Origin: Silene noctiflora
Lineage: Eukaryota; Streptophyta; Magnoliopsida; Caryophyllales; Caryophyllaceae
DNA length: 64,000 bases
Reading direction: 5' to 3'
Assembly (NCBI GenBank): GCA_009801015.1
Contig: VHZZ01006344.1
Span: forward strand, 17,511-81,510
The notes beneath the pieces were generated by a model. It ran no database searches. It was not told the DNA's origin and saw nothing but the letters and a program-made list of their open reading frames with translations. Positions within the stretch are counted from its first letter, which is position 1; each line of letters begins with the position of its first letter. Below are positions 34,287-46,948 of this stretch, piece by piece. Both the position numbers and the translations under genes were made by a program.

Positions 34287-37200
34287 TTCGCCAATAGGAT
34301 AAAAGGGGGGGACTTCAATCTTTTTTCCTGCGTTTGCTGCTTTCTAAAAAGTCTGGTACGAAAAATTAATGAACGGGCGGTTCTTATAGGGAATTGAGAA
34401 ATAATTGAGTCTTTTATGCCAAGTATCGAACATGAATACCGAGAAAAATTCCCACATTTTGGGCCGATATGCGCAGGATGTACGCAAATTGAAGGCTATA
34501 TTGATCATCGACCCAACCTATTAAACATGCTATCCGATAAGTGATCAAACCATCCGCCCATTCCGAAAATTAAGGCGGATTCGTGAATACACCGGCTACC
34601 GTAGGGTAAGGGCAAAGCCCATCCTCAATAGTCTTCCACATTAAGTCTTATTTATAAGGTCAAGGGACCCATTACTAGCAACCATGCAAGGTCCAACCGC
34701 GTCACCAATCCGCTCTAACGTTCGTTCCAGCATGCGTTTACCCGTGATCGACCTCTGCGAGTAAGCAAAAGAAAGATGGAGAACATACCCTATCTAACTA
34801 AGCCAGTCTCAGCCAAGTAAGCGTCTGAGTCGACGACTTTTATTTCAAGAGACAGGGTTGAGTCCAAATACTCTTGTTTTGAAGATTGGATCGCTTTCAT
34901 CTTCTGGTTCTGCGATTAGAGCACCTACTTTTAATTCGTGATCTCGCTTGTGACTTCACCCCTCAGATGTGAGCCTAGCTTTCCTTTTCTTATGCTAAAT
35001 TTAAGAAAGGATAAAACCAAAGGGCGGAGAAGACCTGGACCGGAGAATCTAGTAGGTAAATTTCTTCTGAATTAGAAGGAAAGCAGAAGGGGCGGCTTGT
35101 TTGGACGCGTGTAGTCTTCTTTTTAAGTGGATTGTTAGTTGGCTAGCGAGACTCTAGACGAGACTGAAATGAGGAGAGCCAATGCAAGCTTGCCCGAATA
35201 CGTGTAAAAAAAGAAGGTATCTTTTGCGTTGTGATTTCAAGCCTTTAAACCAGAAAAGCCAAGCCCATCGGATCTGTAGTCTTTCTTTTCCTTTCTCAGT
35301 AGAGGTCCTTTGACTCCCCGTTATAGGTACGCTCTCTAGTCCGCGATTGGCTATTCAATTGCTGCGCTATCCCTCTTTTCTCTGTTATACTAAGTTCTAC
35401 TAAGCAGAACGGGTCTTTCTTTTGGAGATGAGGGGACCCTTGAGGCCTGTGTTGGGCTTGGGTAATTCTTCCTCGAACTTACTTAAAATAGTAAATTTCA
35501 AAACAATGTCATCCTCAGCTTTGAGGAAAAAAGCCTTAAAAAAAGAATGAAAAAAGCTCGCTCCAGTAGACTGGATCGGGGATTGAATCCCAGCCATTGT
35601 TAGATCAATAAAAATACAAGCTCTTTTGCTGCTCTAGGACTTTGGTCTTCGATCACACACATTTCTTATGAGTTTCCGTCTTAATTTTAATTTAAGAAAC
35701 TAGTCATCAATCTCGAAAGATTTCACAAATTCCAAAAGATTCTTTTACAAGTCAAAGTAAGGAAGTCGAAAGCGCCAAAAAAAGTCTCGCTTTTTTTTCA
35801 TTTCACGATCAGAAAGGCTTTCCGTTTTTTTTAACCCTTATAGATATAGAAAGTTCTTTTACCCAGCAGTAGTCAGAAAAATTATATTTCTCGTTCCTAA
35901 CCCTGGCTCAAAACAAGGTAGCGCATTTGGTCCCTTGGATTGCTTTCAATCTGAAATGGGAGATCCTTCCTTCTACTTTGTTATTAGTTTCTTAGAGGCA
36001 GCTTTTGTAGCTGAACTGTCCAGATCCCACCATATACTCGTGCTCGGATTTTTAAGTAAGTGATTGAGCATACCCGCGGTTTCATATAGTTAAAAGATTC
36101 TTTGGAATTTGGAATGAAAATGCGGTGATTGGTGAAAAGCTCCTGTATCCAGTTATGCTTATGTCGAATGATCCACTCTTTCTGCCGCATCTGCCCTATC
36201 CCATGTTCTGTCTGTAACTGTCAACTTAGACTTTTTTTTTACTCCTCATTATAAGCGTAAAGGCAAATATATAGTAAAGACAAAGCCTTACTCCACTATC
36301 GCTCAAGATTCCTTTGAGTGAGCTTGTGACGCGTGCAAACTTGAGGCGTCTTACTAAATTCTTTGCTTCCATGCTAGTAACGCGAGCTAGCAATGAGACT
36401 TGGAAGGCATATAATGTGGGCTGAGTACGTACCTTGATTAAGAACGTTGCTTTTGTGATGACTGCACGTCGGTTGGCAGAAAACAGCACGCGCTTTTTTT
36501 CTTAGATTTGACCAACCTAGTTACTTAAGCTTTTTTTTTACCTAGCTAAAGAGAATTATAAATCGTTTTGTGTGCTTCGTTTCAAGCCAGCGCATTCACA
36601 AAGCAGCGAGTTCCGGAGCAGGGGCAGCCCTGTTTTCAAAGCAAGCAAATGATGGGGCGGGTTGATGATGGATAGACGAGTCTTACCAAGTCTAAATGGG
36701 AACCTTTACTTAGAAGAATCTCTTGGTCGATTGCATAGTCAAGAGTATAGGCCTAATTCCTTTTGAAGCCTAACAAAAGATTTGTTTTTTTCCTTATAGT
36801 AGGAAAAGACGAGTAGTATAGCCTTAGCATGGTGGGCCCCTCTCAAAGGCATGTTCCCAAGAGTAGCCTAATCTAGTTTAACTAATCTAAGGGGGCAGGT
36901 ACGTCATAAACATCAATTGCTTGACCATAAGAAGGAAATTCATTCGCTTGAACTGTGGCTTGAAGTAACTGCACCCGCTTCATTGTCCTGGTTAAATAGA
37001 AGCTTCTTCCCTCTCGGCAGCATCAGAAATCTACTACTGGTGCTACCTTGTCTCTTTCTTCGACGTCGACTTCGCCGGCTTCCTCATCAGACGGTTCGCC
37101 CTTGTTTACCGATCAATCCCACCTTATTTGGTTAGCTCAAAGGGATGCTCTTAAAGCAATTGAAGCACTTATGCGAGACTGCTTTAAGACTTATACCTCA

Positions 37201-37925
37201 TATGCATGCGGGAACTTTTCCAATACAGGGCTAATTAAAGGGTTTCCAATTTCTAATTTTAAATTACGAAGGTTAAACATTATAAATATAAACGTTATAT
37301 ATTCTAAATCTCTTTTGTCTTGCGCGTGTGTTTAGTTTTGAGCCAACTTTTATATTTTATTTCGGATAAACCCACTACTGAAATTCATGGCAAAAGGTAA
37401 AAGGTGCTTTTATTCATTCGTAGCTTTACAAAGAAGCAAGTTCCTGCTAGATCCAGAGAAGCGCTTAAGCGGGTCCCCGATCCCTCACGAGTCAATTTAT
37501 TTTTTTCTTTTAAGCATCTATTTTAAGTAAAGCTTGGCCTAACTTATTAATAATGCTGTTTTGTGCCCATCTATATTATAATTATAAGGAAGCGGGCTCT
37601 CTCTCTCTGCTCCTAAATAATAAGAATTCAAAGTAAGATAAGATCCCCTGAAGAAGCGATGGACGTAAAAGCAAGCTCATCAGAAGCTCTTACTTGCTGA
37701 GAAGAAGTCACCAGTTCCAAACGACGCGGCAGTTGAGGCATATGATGGGTAGAAGCCAGCCCTATTATATAATAAAGAAAAAAAGGCTAAGGTAACTACT
37801 ATTATAGTAAGGAATAAGCGTAAGTAGTTTGATCCTCCCCCTCTCTTCCGCTCTTCCCGAAGTGAGATAATTGCATCTAAAGATGTTCTTTATAAATAAG
37901 AAAGATAAGAAAATGCTAATTAAAT
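34287..37925. other. Intergenic mitochondrial DNA, no gene recognised
   Basis: No recognised gene. Two overlapping plus-strand frames at 36917-37335 (72 and 95 codons) and an 87-codon minus-strand frame at 36226-36489 are unremarkable. An AT palindrome (CTATATTATAATTATA) lies at about 37571-37586. Confidence 0.55.
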
Positions 37926-38008
37926 GAGCTTATAGTTTAATTGGTTGAAAGATTTCTCTTCATAACGTTTATACATTTCTATTGTAGGTTCGAGCCCTAC
38001 TAAGCCTA
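37926..38008 (+). tRNA. trnI-CAU: trnI-CAU, degenerate (probable pseudogene)
   Basis: The two ends match the plant mitochondrial tRNA-Ile with a CAU anticodon, whose first C is normally modified to lysidine to read AUA. The 5' part reads GCTTATAGTTTAATTGGTT and the 3' part GTAGGTTCGAGCCCTACTAAGCCTA, giving a perfect T-arm and an acceptor stem with one mismatch (A opposite C) and one G-T pair. The middle is abnormal. CTTCATAACG preserves the CAT anticodon, but the GC-rich anticodon stem of the normal gene is replaced by AT-rich sequence, and about eight extra bases lie between anticodon and T-arm. I cannot draw a five-pair anticodon stem. It is probably inactive. It is followed 20 bp later by the copia remnant. 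Confidence 0.75.
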
Positions 38009-38027
38009 CTACCCTTTCACTTTAAAG

Positions 38028-39050
38028 ATGCAATTCAAAATCAAATTAAGGGATTGGATTCAGACTATGAATTCAGAGTTAGAAGCTTTAGCCACTAAGA
38101 AGACTTGGGTCGTCACCGGTTTACCTAAGGTAAGGAAAGCTATAGGTTACAAATGGATCTAAAAAAAAAGTAAAATCCAGATGGCTTTATAGAAAGAAAA
38201 AAGGCTAGGTTGGTCAAGCAAGGTTTCAGAAACAAATATGCATTAGTGAGAGCCCTAATGGCCATGATCCCCCTGAAGAACTAACTGGTTTACCTGCCAA
38301 TGCTTTTCTCCATGGAGACCCGCGGAAGATGTTTACATGAGGCTGGCTAGGATATTATAATGGTTTTGTGTGACAAGGGGGAGTATGATCCTCGGATGTA
38401 AACTACTTAAGTCTCTTTATAGACTTAAACAAAACAGTATAAAGTGAATTCGCGGTCAAGCTTCTTTTTTGAAATATAACCAGGCCGCCCGGAGATTGCC
38501 TTTTCTTTCCAGTTATCGAGTCAATTTCTGCGGGCCCCCACCTCTGATCACAAGCAAGCAGCACGTAGGGTTCAAATCCGCGTCTAGTCAAGGTATTCTC
38601 TTTGCCAGTGACTTTTCAACTCAACCCACAGTCCCCTTATTACATGGAGATTCACGGCCTCATGTGCTTTCATTTCAGTCGCAAGTCAACCACGGGTAGT
38701 GTATTCTTATTGGCCATTCCCCAATTTCCTGGAAATCCAAGAAAAGAATTTGTGGTGTCTCGATCATCAGCAGAAGCATTCTATAGGGCCATGGCCACCG
38801 GTGAAGTCATTTGGTTGTTTTTGCTTTAGGACCTGATTATCTCAAATAGGAGAATCGGGCAGTCTTAGCCATTGCTGCCAACCCTGTATACCATGAACGC
38901 ACCAAGCGCATTGAAGTGGACTGCTCATTAGAGAAAAAGATTCAATAAGGACTCCTTACTACATCCTATGTCAACATCAACACCAGAGAAAAAAGAAGTT
39001 GCTTGCTGACAAGTCATTTTCAATTTATCAGCACGAGTCTCTACTGTACC
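38028..39050 (+). mobile_element. Ty1/copia retrotransposon remnant (RT and RNase H)
   Basis: Reading through stops and frameshifts gives a clear copia-type polyprotein. The entrance to reverse transcriptase is seen at about 38046-38210 (WIQTMNSELEAL, LPKVRKAIGYKWI, then NPDGFIERKKARLV). The motif NAFLHGD lies near 38300 and CKLLKSLYRLKQ near 38400-38430. The linker SSQGILFASDF is near 38590. RNase H follows with KSTTGSVFL, VVSRSSAEAFYRAMA near 38760-38800 and IAANPVYHERTKRIEVDC near 38870-38920. The YVDD active-site segment is missing, and no LTR, gag, protease or integrase is visible. Such fragments are common in plant mitogenomes as DNA transferred from the nucleus. It is dead: at least three in-frame stops and several frameshifts are present. 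Confidence 0.9.
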
Positions 39051-42000
39051 AAAAAGGCCTTTTCCTCTAAGTAGTTCTATACCGGTCTTTTTACAACTCC
39101 GGATTTATTGTTAATTTGAGTTGGGCTCTAATCCCGTTACTGGGTGCTTCCTTAGGTAGAATTTTTTTAATAAAGTACCCCGGGATAACCTAGATTCTAC
39201 TATTCTATGGGTATTCTATGGAATTCCCCGGACGAGTGTAATACTTGGAGCGCGTAGTTAGAGAGTGAAAGTAGGGCGAACATAAGCACTAGGTGCTGGC
39301 GAGTGAAGGTCTTATATAAGTAAGTAGCTTCTTTATAGTAAAGCATTCCCTCTTTCTTTCATTTAATTAGAAGTATATTTTATCCCTTTCATTATGAAAG
39401 GATCCCTATACTTCTTGTGGACTACTTGAGTGCATATAAGATATATGCTTTAGTTAGGCGGGTGCATTCTTCTTCTTAATCGAATACGCATACCTATAAA
39501 GTAGACTCTTGTAATACAATAAGAATAGTTTTTCCAGCTTTACTGGATTGTGCTTTAAGACATATAAAAGGAAGGTGATTTACTAATTAATATAGAGAGG
39601 ACTTTCTTCGACCGACTTGTTACATACTTGGGGAATTAAGCCTAGAAGTCATCATAAGGAAATATAGGTAAATTCGCCCACTTACCCTTGGAGGGGGGGC
39701 ACCCACTATTGCATATTGGCTTCCGTCTTCTAATGGGACGACTGTTACTACTATATTATAATAAGTAAAAGAAAGAAAACTGATTAAGAAATCATCATTA
39801 CAGTCTAAACGTCTTCGTAGATACGTGCACTTCTTTATCATTAAGTTACTTTAACACTTAGATCGGACACAGTCACGAGATACAGAGCCAGATAAATATC
39901 CAGCTTTAGCTACAATTCCTGCGGCAACAGGTATAACGGATACTAAAGCTTTAGATGAATCAGTGAATACGCCGGATACCACGTAAAGAATTCCAGTTTT
40001 ACTGATGAAAAAATCCGGTACACCAATAACACCCTCAGCGTATTAGACTTTAGGAGCTTACATGCCTTTCCTTTACAAATTATAGGCGTGCTATATTGAA
40101 CGAGTACTTCTATTATTAGAATAGAAGTCCGAAAATAAGATAAAGCATAACCCGTTTTAGCAGATGCGGGGTATCAGCCTATACTGGAAAGTACGGGATG
40201 TACATAAACAACGGGGGCATACGCCCTTTACACAACAGATGGAGAAGTCCTTTAAAAAAGAAGAATTTTAGTAAAAGAGGCTTATGCAATAAAAGCTTCT
40301 TACCTTTGTATTGGCCCTAACTCGCATGTCTCACCAATCCAATCACATTCTGGGAAAAAAAAGCAAGACTTTAAAAAGTCAATCTTACTCAGCGGCTATT
40401 TCCGTCTATAAATTAGAGGCTCTCGTCGACGCTTGTATAGTGATCATATTTTACCGACCTTGGCATACAAATTTCAGGTATCGACCCAATCCGCCACCCC
40501 AAAAGAGTTGTGAGCTTGACTTCTTGCTTTTCAGAAAAAGGCGCTGTTGAAGATAGATGATTATCACCAACTACTGATCATAGAAAAGGGTACCAGCAAT
40601 CCGTACGATACTTTATATATGTAGATAAGAATGTGCAATACATAAGATGCATGAGATATCCCGGAAAAAAAAACGTTGAAGTTTTCTTTCCTACGACCAA
40701 GTGTGGACATCGAAGCGAGACTACATAGACCAGTCAGATGACTGCTGTTCCTTTTCTGAACCTGCCAATGATTACTCAGAAGCATCTATTCGGGAATTAG
40801 AACAAGAAGATCGAAAACAAGTCTTTGCCAATCATGATGGTCTCATTAGATTAGAAGCTTACCTACTTGTAAATTATTAAGGGTATCTTGGGCCGGAGAA
40901 TCGAAACCCGACTAACGGACAAGGCTGTTTGGGCCTGAGGAAGCAGAAAAAATGAAATAACTGCATTCTACCAAAAAGGGAACCATAATCCTGCTTATAA
41001 GACTTCTAATATGTGAAATATTAGGAGAAGTTCACCCACGAAACTGTGGAACTGGATACTTGGTTGAAATGAATAAGCCGCGGTTTGAAGGAAAGGCCTT
41101 TTGACTGTTTAAATTAAACGTTTAAAGCACGTGCGTCATGTTGGCATAACGTTGGACAAGGACTTGACTGACCAACTATCCCTCCTAGCCGCCATGCTTG
41201 TGACGTGGGATGGCTTATTCGGTTGCATGCGAGTGATTTGAAAAGGCATAAGACTGCTCGTAAGGCCTGGAAAGCATAAAAAAAATCTTACTCCTAAATA
41301 TGCCGCGTTAAGGCATCGAACGTTAGCGCGAGGATAAGAAGGGCATACGTCCACAAGGTCGGTAGAAACCACCTTTCGCTTGAGGGATCATTGCTTGTTG
41401 ATCGTCTACTTACTTTTTTGCATGTTGACAAAAAGCCGCCTTATCTCTCTCATAGACAGAATAGTATGGACAATCAAGACTCAATATAGGAGATTCTTAG
41501 TTAGTACGCTCATGGAAGACATGGTTCTCAGAGATGTGCAATGCTGCGGTTTGTTATCTGAGTAAGATAAGAATAATGTGACATGGAAATCCAAAGCTAC
41601 TTACAGAGTCATACCAATGCAACAGAGGTAGTGAATGAGAAAGGAAAATGTATTCTTGATTCTTGTATTCTGATAAAGTTTTTTTCTCGAGGTATAGAAA
41701 GATCCAGGATATTAGTTAATCTCTGGGTAGCTTCCTAACAATTTATAGCTGCTCTAACACTCTCCCGAATAAAGCCTAAGCCGCGGTCGAGGAAGAATAA
41801 GAGAGGAAAGCTTCGCCGGAACCAGAGGCGGATGTGCCAGAAAGGATAGTTGGGGTGGGAATGAAGTACATGACTTTGATGATAAAAAAAAAGCATGGTT
41901 CTTCATTTGCATTTTGTTTTGAGAATCTAGTAGTTTTTTCCAACCCGCTGCCGTTGCTTGCTTGAAAAGTCGGGCTTAATTCTGCTAGTGATCTCATTCC

Positions 42001-45000
42001 CCTATTAAGGGTAGGTTGGCACATCACTTTTCCTTTTGTCAAAAAGCCAAACATCAATTCCTCTCTTCCTCTGTAATGCTGGGCCGGAGGTTGCTGCGAT
42101 TCCTTAGGTTTTTAAGAGGTTAGGGGAAGGCAAAAAGAAGAGAAGAAAGTAAACACCAGGGGGATGGGCGCGCTCAGTGAGAGTGATGACAAAGGTTTAT
42201 GGGTTGGCGATTCGACTCGTGCCAGAGCTCAGTTGACAGATGGGGTTCGCATTCCTACTAAAATAAAATTTTCAGAGGAAGATATTGATATGTATTTTCA
42301 AAAGAAGAAGACAAAGCCTGCTTGCCCTTGGATAACAAGGCTAGTCCCAGAGAAAGGAGAGGCTGGAGCTTTACTTTAGCATTAGAATGGGAAAAGGGGG
42401 TATTGGCGGAGTTAAGGCGCGAAGCCCTCGACTTGAATTAGTAGCAGTTGTCCCATTGTCAAAACAATCCTCTTTTCCTATCAAATTTCCCTTTAGAGAA
42501 AAGGCCGGTCCGTTAACTTTCTAAAAGAAAAAGAAGTTTTAGACAGGAATCGTTTGCTTTCCCATAAACCCATAAATGTAAATAAAGAGCAGATGACTGA
42601 CATTGCATTGATCAGCTCATTAGTTCAACTTTGATTTTGAAAAGCTCCTTTGTGAAGAGATGGAATGCAAGCTCACCAGAGAGGGCTCTCGTCAAAGAGA
42701 GATACAACTTTTTTCCAATTTAAAGATTTAAAGTATGTATAAAAGGAAGAAAGCACATGGGCCCTTTGGTTGGATTACCCGCTTTTTATTTATGGGTTTA
42801 TGGAGGGAAGCCTGGTAGGTCTTGAAAAGCCTGATCCTTATAGAGGCGGAAGTCGCCTAGCCTCTACTATAGGTCACCGAAGCTATTCGCATTGAGTGTG
42901 TCGATTTACAGAAAAGAAAGTCTAATGCCGATGCAGAAATGAAGTCGTACCATACTTGTCTTGTGCTTTTGATTATAATATTTTATAATATCATAGTAAT
43001 TCTTTTCCGAATTCTTGCTCGTGCTCGATTTTTCATCCTCCGCTCTCAAAATACATAGATACTTTCGGGGGCACATAGGCGTCTTTGTCCGGACAGGCTG
43101 GCTAGTGCATTAGCCTTTTTTACTTTACTATATTATAGTATATCATACATAATGAGACATAATTAAGGGCGAAAAGTATAAGCCTTCACTTCCATACTTT
43201 AATTTGAACAAGTAGTCTTGCTATTTAAGCTCCCTAATTAATGCTCTTTCTTCGCCGATACGGGGAATCTTTTTGCACTGAAAAAAAAAAGAATGAGCCA
43301 GAGATTGGAAACTTATAAATTTATCATGTGAATCTTTATTAAGCTAGAGTCGAGGTGTCGATCTTGCTCTTGGAACCGGGAAGACGGGAAGAAGAAAGGT
43401 TTAGGAGACAGAAGACTTTTGCTTTGCCAGCGGTGCTGCGGTACTACTATATTATAATTATAGGTCGAAATGAGACGTTGAGGAATGGTCCTCACTGCCC
43501 GAAGGAGACGAACAATCGTAAGGCCCTTCTCGACCCTAGGCCATAGGTACTCTAGCTACATTGAGCACGTAGATTCTTTTTTATATCTCCCACATTAGTT
43601 ACTCTTGTAGATGAAATTTGTGAAAATTGTCTAGATGGTACCAGCCCATAATGATCAGTCAAAGTAGAATCACGAGCCTATAATTATAATATATAATAAT
43701 ATATAAAATTACTTGGTAGGAATTGATGGGCATTTTACTGATTGAAGCATAGCAGCATAGCATTGTTCATATATGAGAAGGAGAGGCGCTATGTCATCTC
43801 TTTACGCTAGCAGCGAATGGATGAAGATCTTCGCTCAGGTTAATACGAACCGACCCAGAACTGTTGGATTATGCTACCTGCGGTTTTTATTTCGAGATCC
43901 TGAGACCATTAGAAGATATGAAATCTTGTCTTCTTCTATTCTAGTTGTAACCGTCAGCTGAGTATGATTACGTAGAAGAAGAAAAAAAAAGGGAGCAGCT
44001 GCATACGCTTGCGGTTATGGGCGCCAATAATGTCTTAACGCTTTTAAATGGCTACTTCGCTTATGTTTAGGATTAGAGGAGTTTGCGGGGCATTAGACCT
44101 TACCGTAACCTTAATATATATATAATATTATTGATAAAAATCAAAAGTGCTAGACTGAGAAGACGCCTTATAGAGTTCGAGCAAGGAGCGCGTTGAGTTT
44201 AAAATTTTATGAAAATGCTTAAATGTGTTTACTTTTGGTTGGGTAAAAGGATCCTATACCTATTGCTTTCTTTCTTTTGGTGCTCACTCCGCGGCGAAAG
44301 ATTTCATGAGCATGCCAATGAAGCACATGAAGCCTAAACTTTAGCTGATTCAGTCGTAGACAGAGAAAGAGACTCTGCTCCTCCGAACCTATGGTATTAA
44401 ATTTATCTTCTAAAATTAGGGTTTTGTACTCTTTTCTTATGAGGCAGTCTTATGGCTGCATGGCATGGATTTTCTCACCCATTAGCTGTGGAATGTCGGG
44501 CTTAGCGCCTTTCTCCGAAAAAAGACTATATCGGATTGGTTCGATCGAAAACAAGAAGCTCACTCCAAAGCCAAAGGAAGAAGCTTATTCTGTAAAGAAC
44601 CTTTGGGATTAAAGATCTCTCTTCTATTTTATCTTAACCAGTAGAAGTAGTTTGTTCGACCTGAGTTTAGAAATGCTACTTCTAAGAAGAATCAGAGCGA
44701 TTCTCCCAGCTAACTCTTTAAAGCAGGGGAATTTGGTAAAGTACAAGAGGCTTATGCAAGAAATGCATGTCGTTTGCGAGCTTTCTCATTAAAATAAAAA
44801 GGATAAAATTAAAAAAGGAGGAGCAGAGCATAAGGCTTTTATGGGTCTCGAACAGGGCGAAAGCAAGAAAGGTCCGACGAAGAGAATGCACGAGAAGGTG
44901 GCACCAGGTCACACAAGTAAGGAAGACTCCGATCAAACTAGAAAGCGGAAAACCATATCCACATAAATTGTAAAGGTTGAGTGCGATTCCAAAGATAAAA

Positions 45001-46591
45001 GTAGAACAGTTCTTATCATATCAATGCCCATTACTATTACTATGCCCGTGAATCCGCATTTGAAATTAGAAGTCCCCGCGGATGATCCGTAATTCACCGA
45101 CCTCTCTTCTTATTCATAGGTAATTTTTCCAATTTCTTTAAAGAGTGATTTACCTGCTCGTGTAAAGCTCAAGTGACTTCTCCTTTACCTATACTCTGAT
45201 GGGTTAATTATGAAATTAGATTCGATGTGCTCCTCTATTAAACCCGGGCGCGCCGATCTACCATCTATCTACTTGTTCTTTTGATTTCTTTTGTAAGGTA
45301 ACAAAGAAGACCTCCACTATTTAAGGGAACTCGTTCTTAGAAATGAACTTTTGTAATTCAAATTCGAAGGGAACCTTGCTCTCTCAGTGAGATGAAAGTC
45401 CTCAAGTCTTCTTAAGATAGGGCGACTACTTTATTATATTATAATAGCAGCATCTTAGCAGACAGATTTTATATTTATAATAGAAATGCGAGTCGCTTTG
45501 CCCCTATTCCTTAAGCAACAGCATGAAGTGAAGACTTTCTTACCATTCTTCCCGGCTTTGGGCTGCAACTATCTTGCGCGAGTGAAAGCATAGTTTATGA
45601 AGCGAGTGCGTTGACTGGCTCGGGTTGAGTACTTCTACCTGTATGTATGAATAGAAAAGCTGCTCTCGAAAGTTCCTTTTGAATGTCCAGTGATCTTATA
45701 TTATATGAGTAAAACTCCCATTTCATGAGGTGAACGGAGCACTTGGATGAAATTTAATTGCAAACGCTGCTAGCCTAGAATCTTTACTTAAATAAGGGAA
45801 TACATAAAGCCAGCTTACGTAAGGTTTCGAAAGCAAGCTCGAGAGAATACGAAAGGAATCAAGCCGAATAAGTCAGAAATGTAAATTAGTATGTTTGTGA
45901 GCAATTTCAACATGGATGCATTCAAGAATATGGAGCCAGTTTGTAACTTACCCCCGCACCTCTAACCGTAGGGGAGCGCGTGAAGTCTTCGAAAAGACTT
46001 TTTTTTTTAACATTCGAGCAACTGGTAAAAGGGGTCCATTTGGAAAACTAAGCCCTTAGAAGGACCATCCTTCGTTTTGAATGCTTTTTCGCGTGTAGAG
46101 AAGAGATATACAGGCCGTGCTAAGGTACCTTGATCTTTCAGTTGCTAAGAAAAAAAGATCCGAAGGGGGGCAATTTATGAGCGCTAGCGAGAAATCCTTT
46201 CCGTTGGAAAATTGAATTCGACTTCGATTCGACAAAGATAGGAGCGCTAATCAGAAAAAAAAGAGGATCACCCGAGCTCAGGAATAATCTTAATTTAAAG
46301 AGTTACATAGAAAGAGCCCTGCTGCGCTATAACTAAAACAATTTAATGAAATCACACGAGGTGATGCTTGGAAAAGCTCGAAACGCAAGAACTTTGTTAG
46401 CTGAAGTAACAGGTTTGCCGGTGTGGTGATGTAAAACCTTTTTCCGGAGATAATGGAGGTGGAGGATAGTTGGATCTTATGGTAAATGCGCCAGTGCCAA
46501 GAAGTGAACCCATAAAAATCAGACTCAAAAACTCTTCCAAAGATTAGGTTTTTTCAAAAGCTCCAGAGCAGGAGTCACTTTTCATATTTTT
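39051..46591. other. Intergenic mitochondrial DNA, no gene recognised
   Basis: About 7.5 kb without a recognised gene. It contains two start-less open frames with protein-like composition: one on the minus strand at about 39850-40030, and one on the plus strand at about 40675-40880. It also holds hairpins (40106-40128 and about 41002-41030) and the densest set of ATATTATAAT-type palindromes in the window (39751, 43127, 43447, 43680, 44113, 45431). Confidence 0.5.
40106..40128. repeat. 9-bp inverted repeat (stem-loop)
   Basis: ACTTCTATT at 40106-40114 and AATAGAAGT at 40120-40128 are perfectly complementary with a 5-base loop. It resembles the hairpin at 3878-3904 (GAAGT-containing arms) and the imperfect one near 41002-41030, which also has ACTTCTAA / AGAAGT arms. 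Confidence 0.65.
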
Positions 46592-46948
46592 TCACTTGAC
46601 AGGATTGAAAAGGTAAGGTCTGCGGGGACTGAGAAGTTTACTTTGCTCGTTGTGTGTTTGAGCCTTATTATATATATTTTCGCATTTTGAAATGCGCATG
46701 CATTGCATAAGGGTAAGGACAGGCATAAGGATGATCTGTCCGATGGAGTGAGCGGAAGCGGGGGAAGCTCCGACTCGACCAACCTTGCCAGCCAAAACAA
46801 AAGCAGAGATAGGAATTGGTCCTATTAGGCTAGTCTTCCCTCTTTTACCTCTTTTTAAAAAGTAATTAGACCAGCGCGAACCTATTATGGAATTCGTCTC
46901 GACCAAAAAGAAAGAGAAAAAGCCAAGCGTAGTCATCCGCCCACCCAT
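46592..46948 (-). CDS. Unrecognised ORF, 118 codons
   Basis: An ATG-initiated frame of 118 codons. It has an N-terminal hydrophobic patch (FFSFFLVE), a basic segment (LKRGKRGKTS), a second weakly hydrophobic part (residues about 42-53) and another near 68-82. The C-terminus is polar and basic. I do not recognise it, and no gene lies close by. It is among the longer ATG-started frames of the window outside the gene island, but in more than 45 kb of spacer DNA a frame this long can occur by chance. Confidence 0.18.
   Translation of the reverse strand: MGGRMTTLGFFSFFLVETNSIIGSRWSNYFLKRGKRGKTSLIGPIPISAFVLAGKVGRVGASPASAHSIGQIILMPVLTLMQCMRISKCENIYNKAQTHNEQSKLLSPRRPYLFNPVK

Noticed and set aside
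38469-38829. Plus-strand ORFs of 75-76 codons as independent genes
   Set aside because: They are pieces of the copia RNase H region read between frameshifts.
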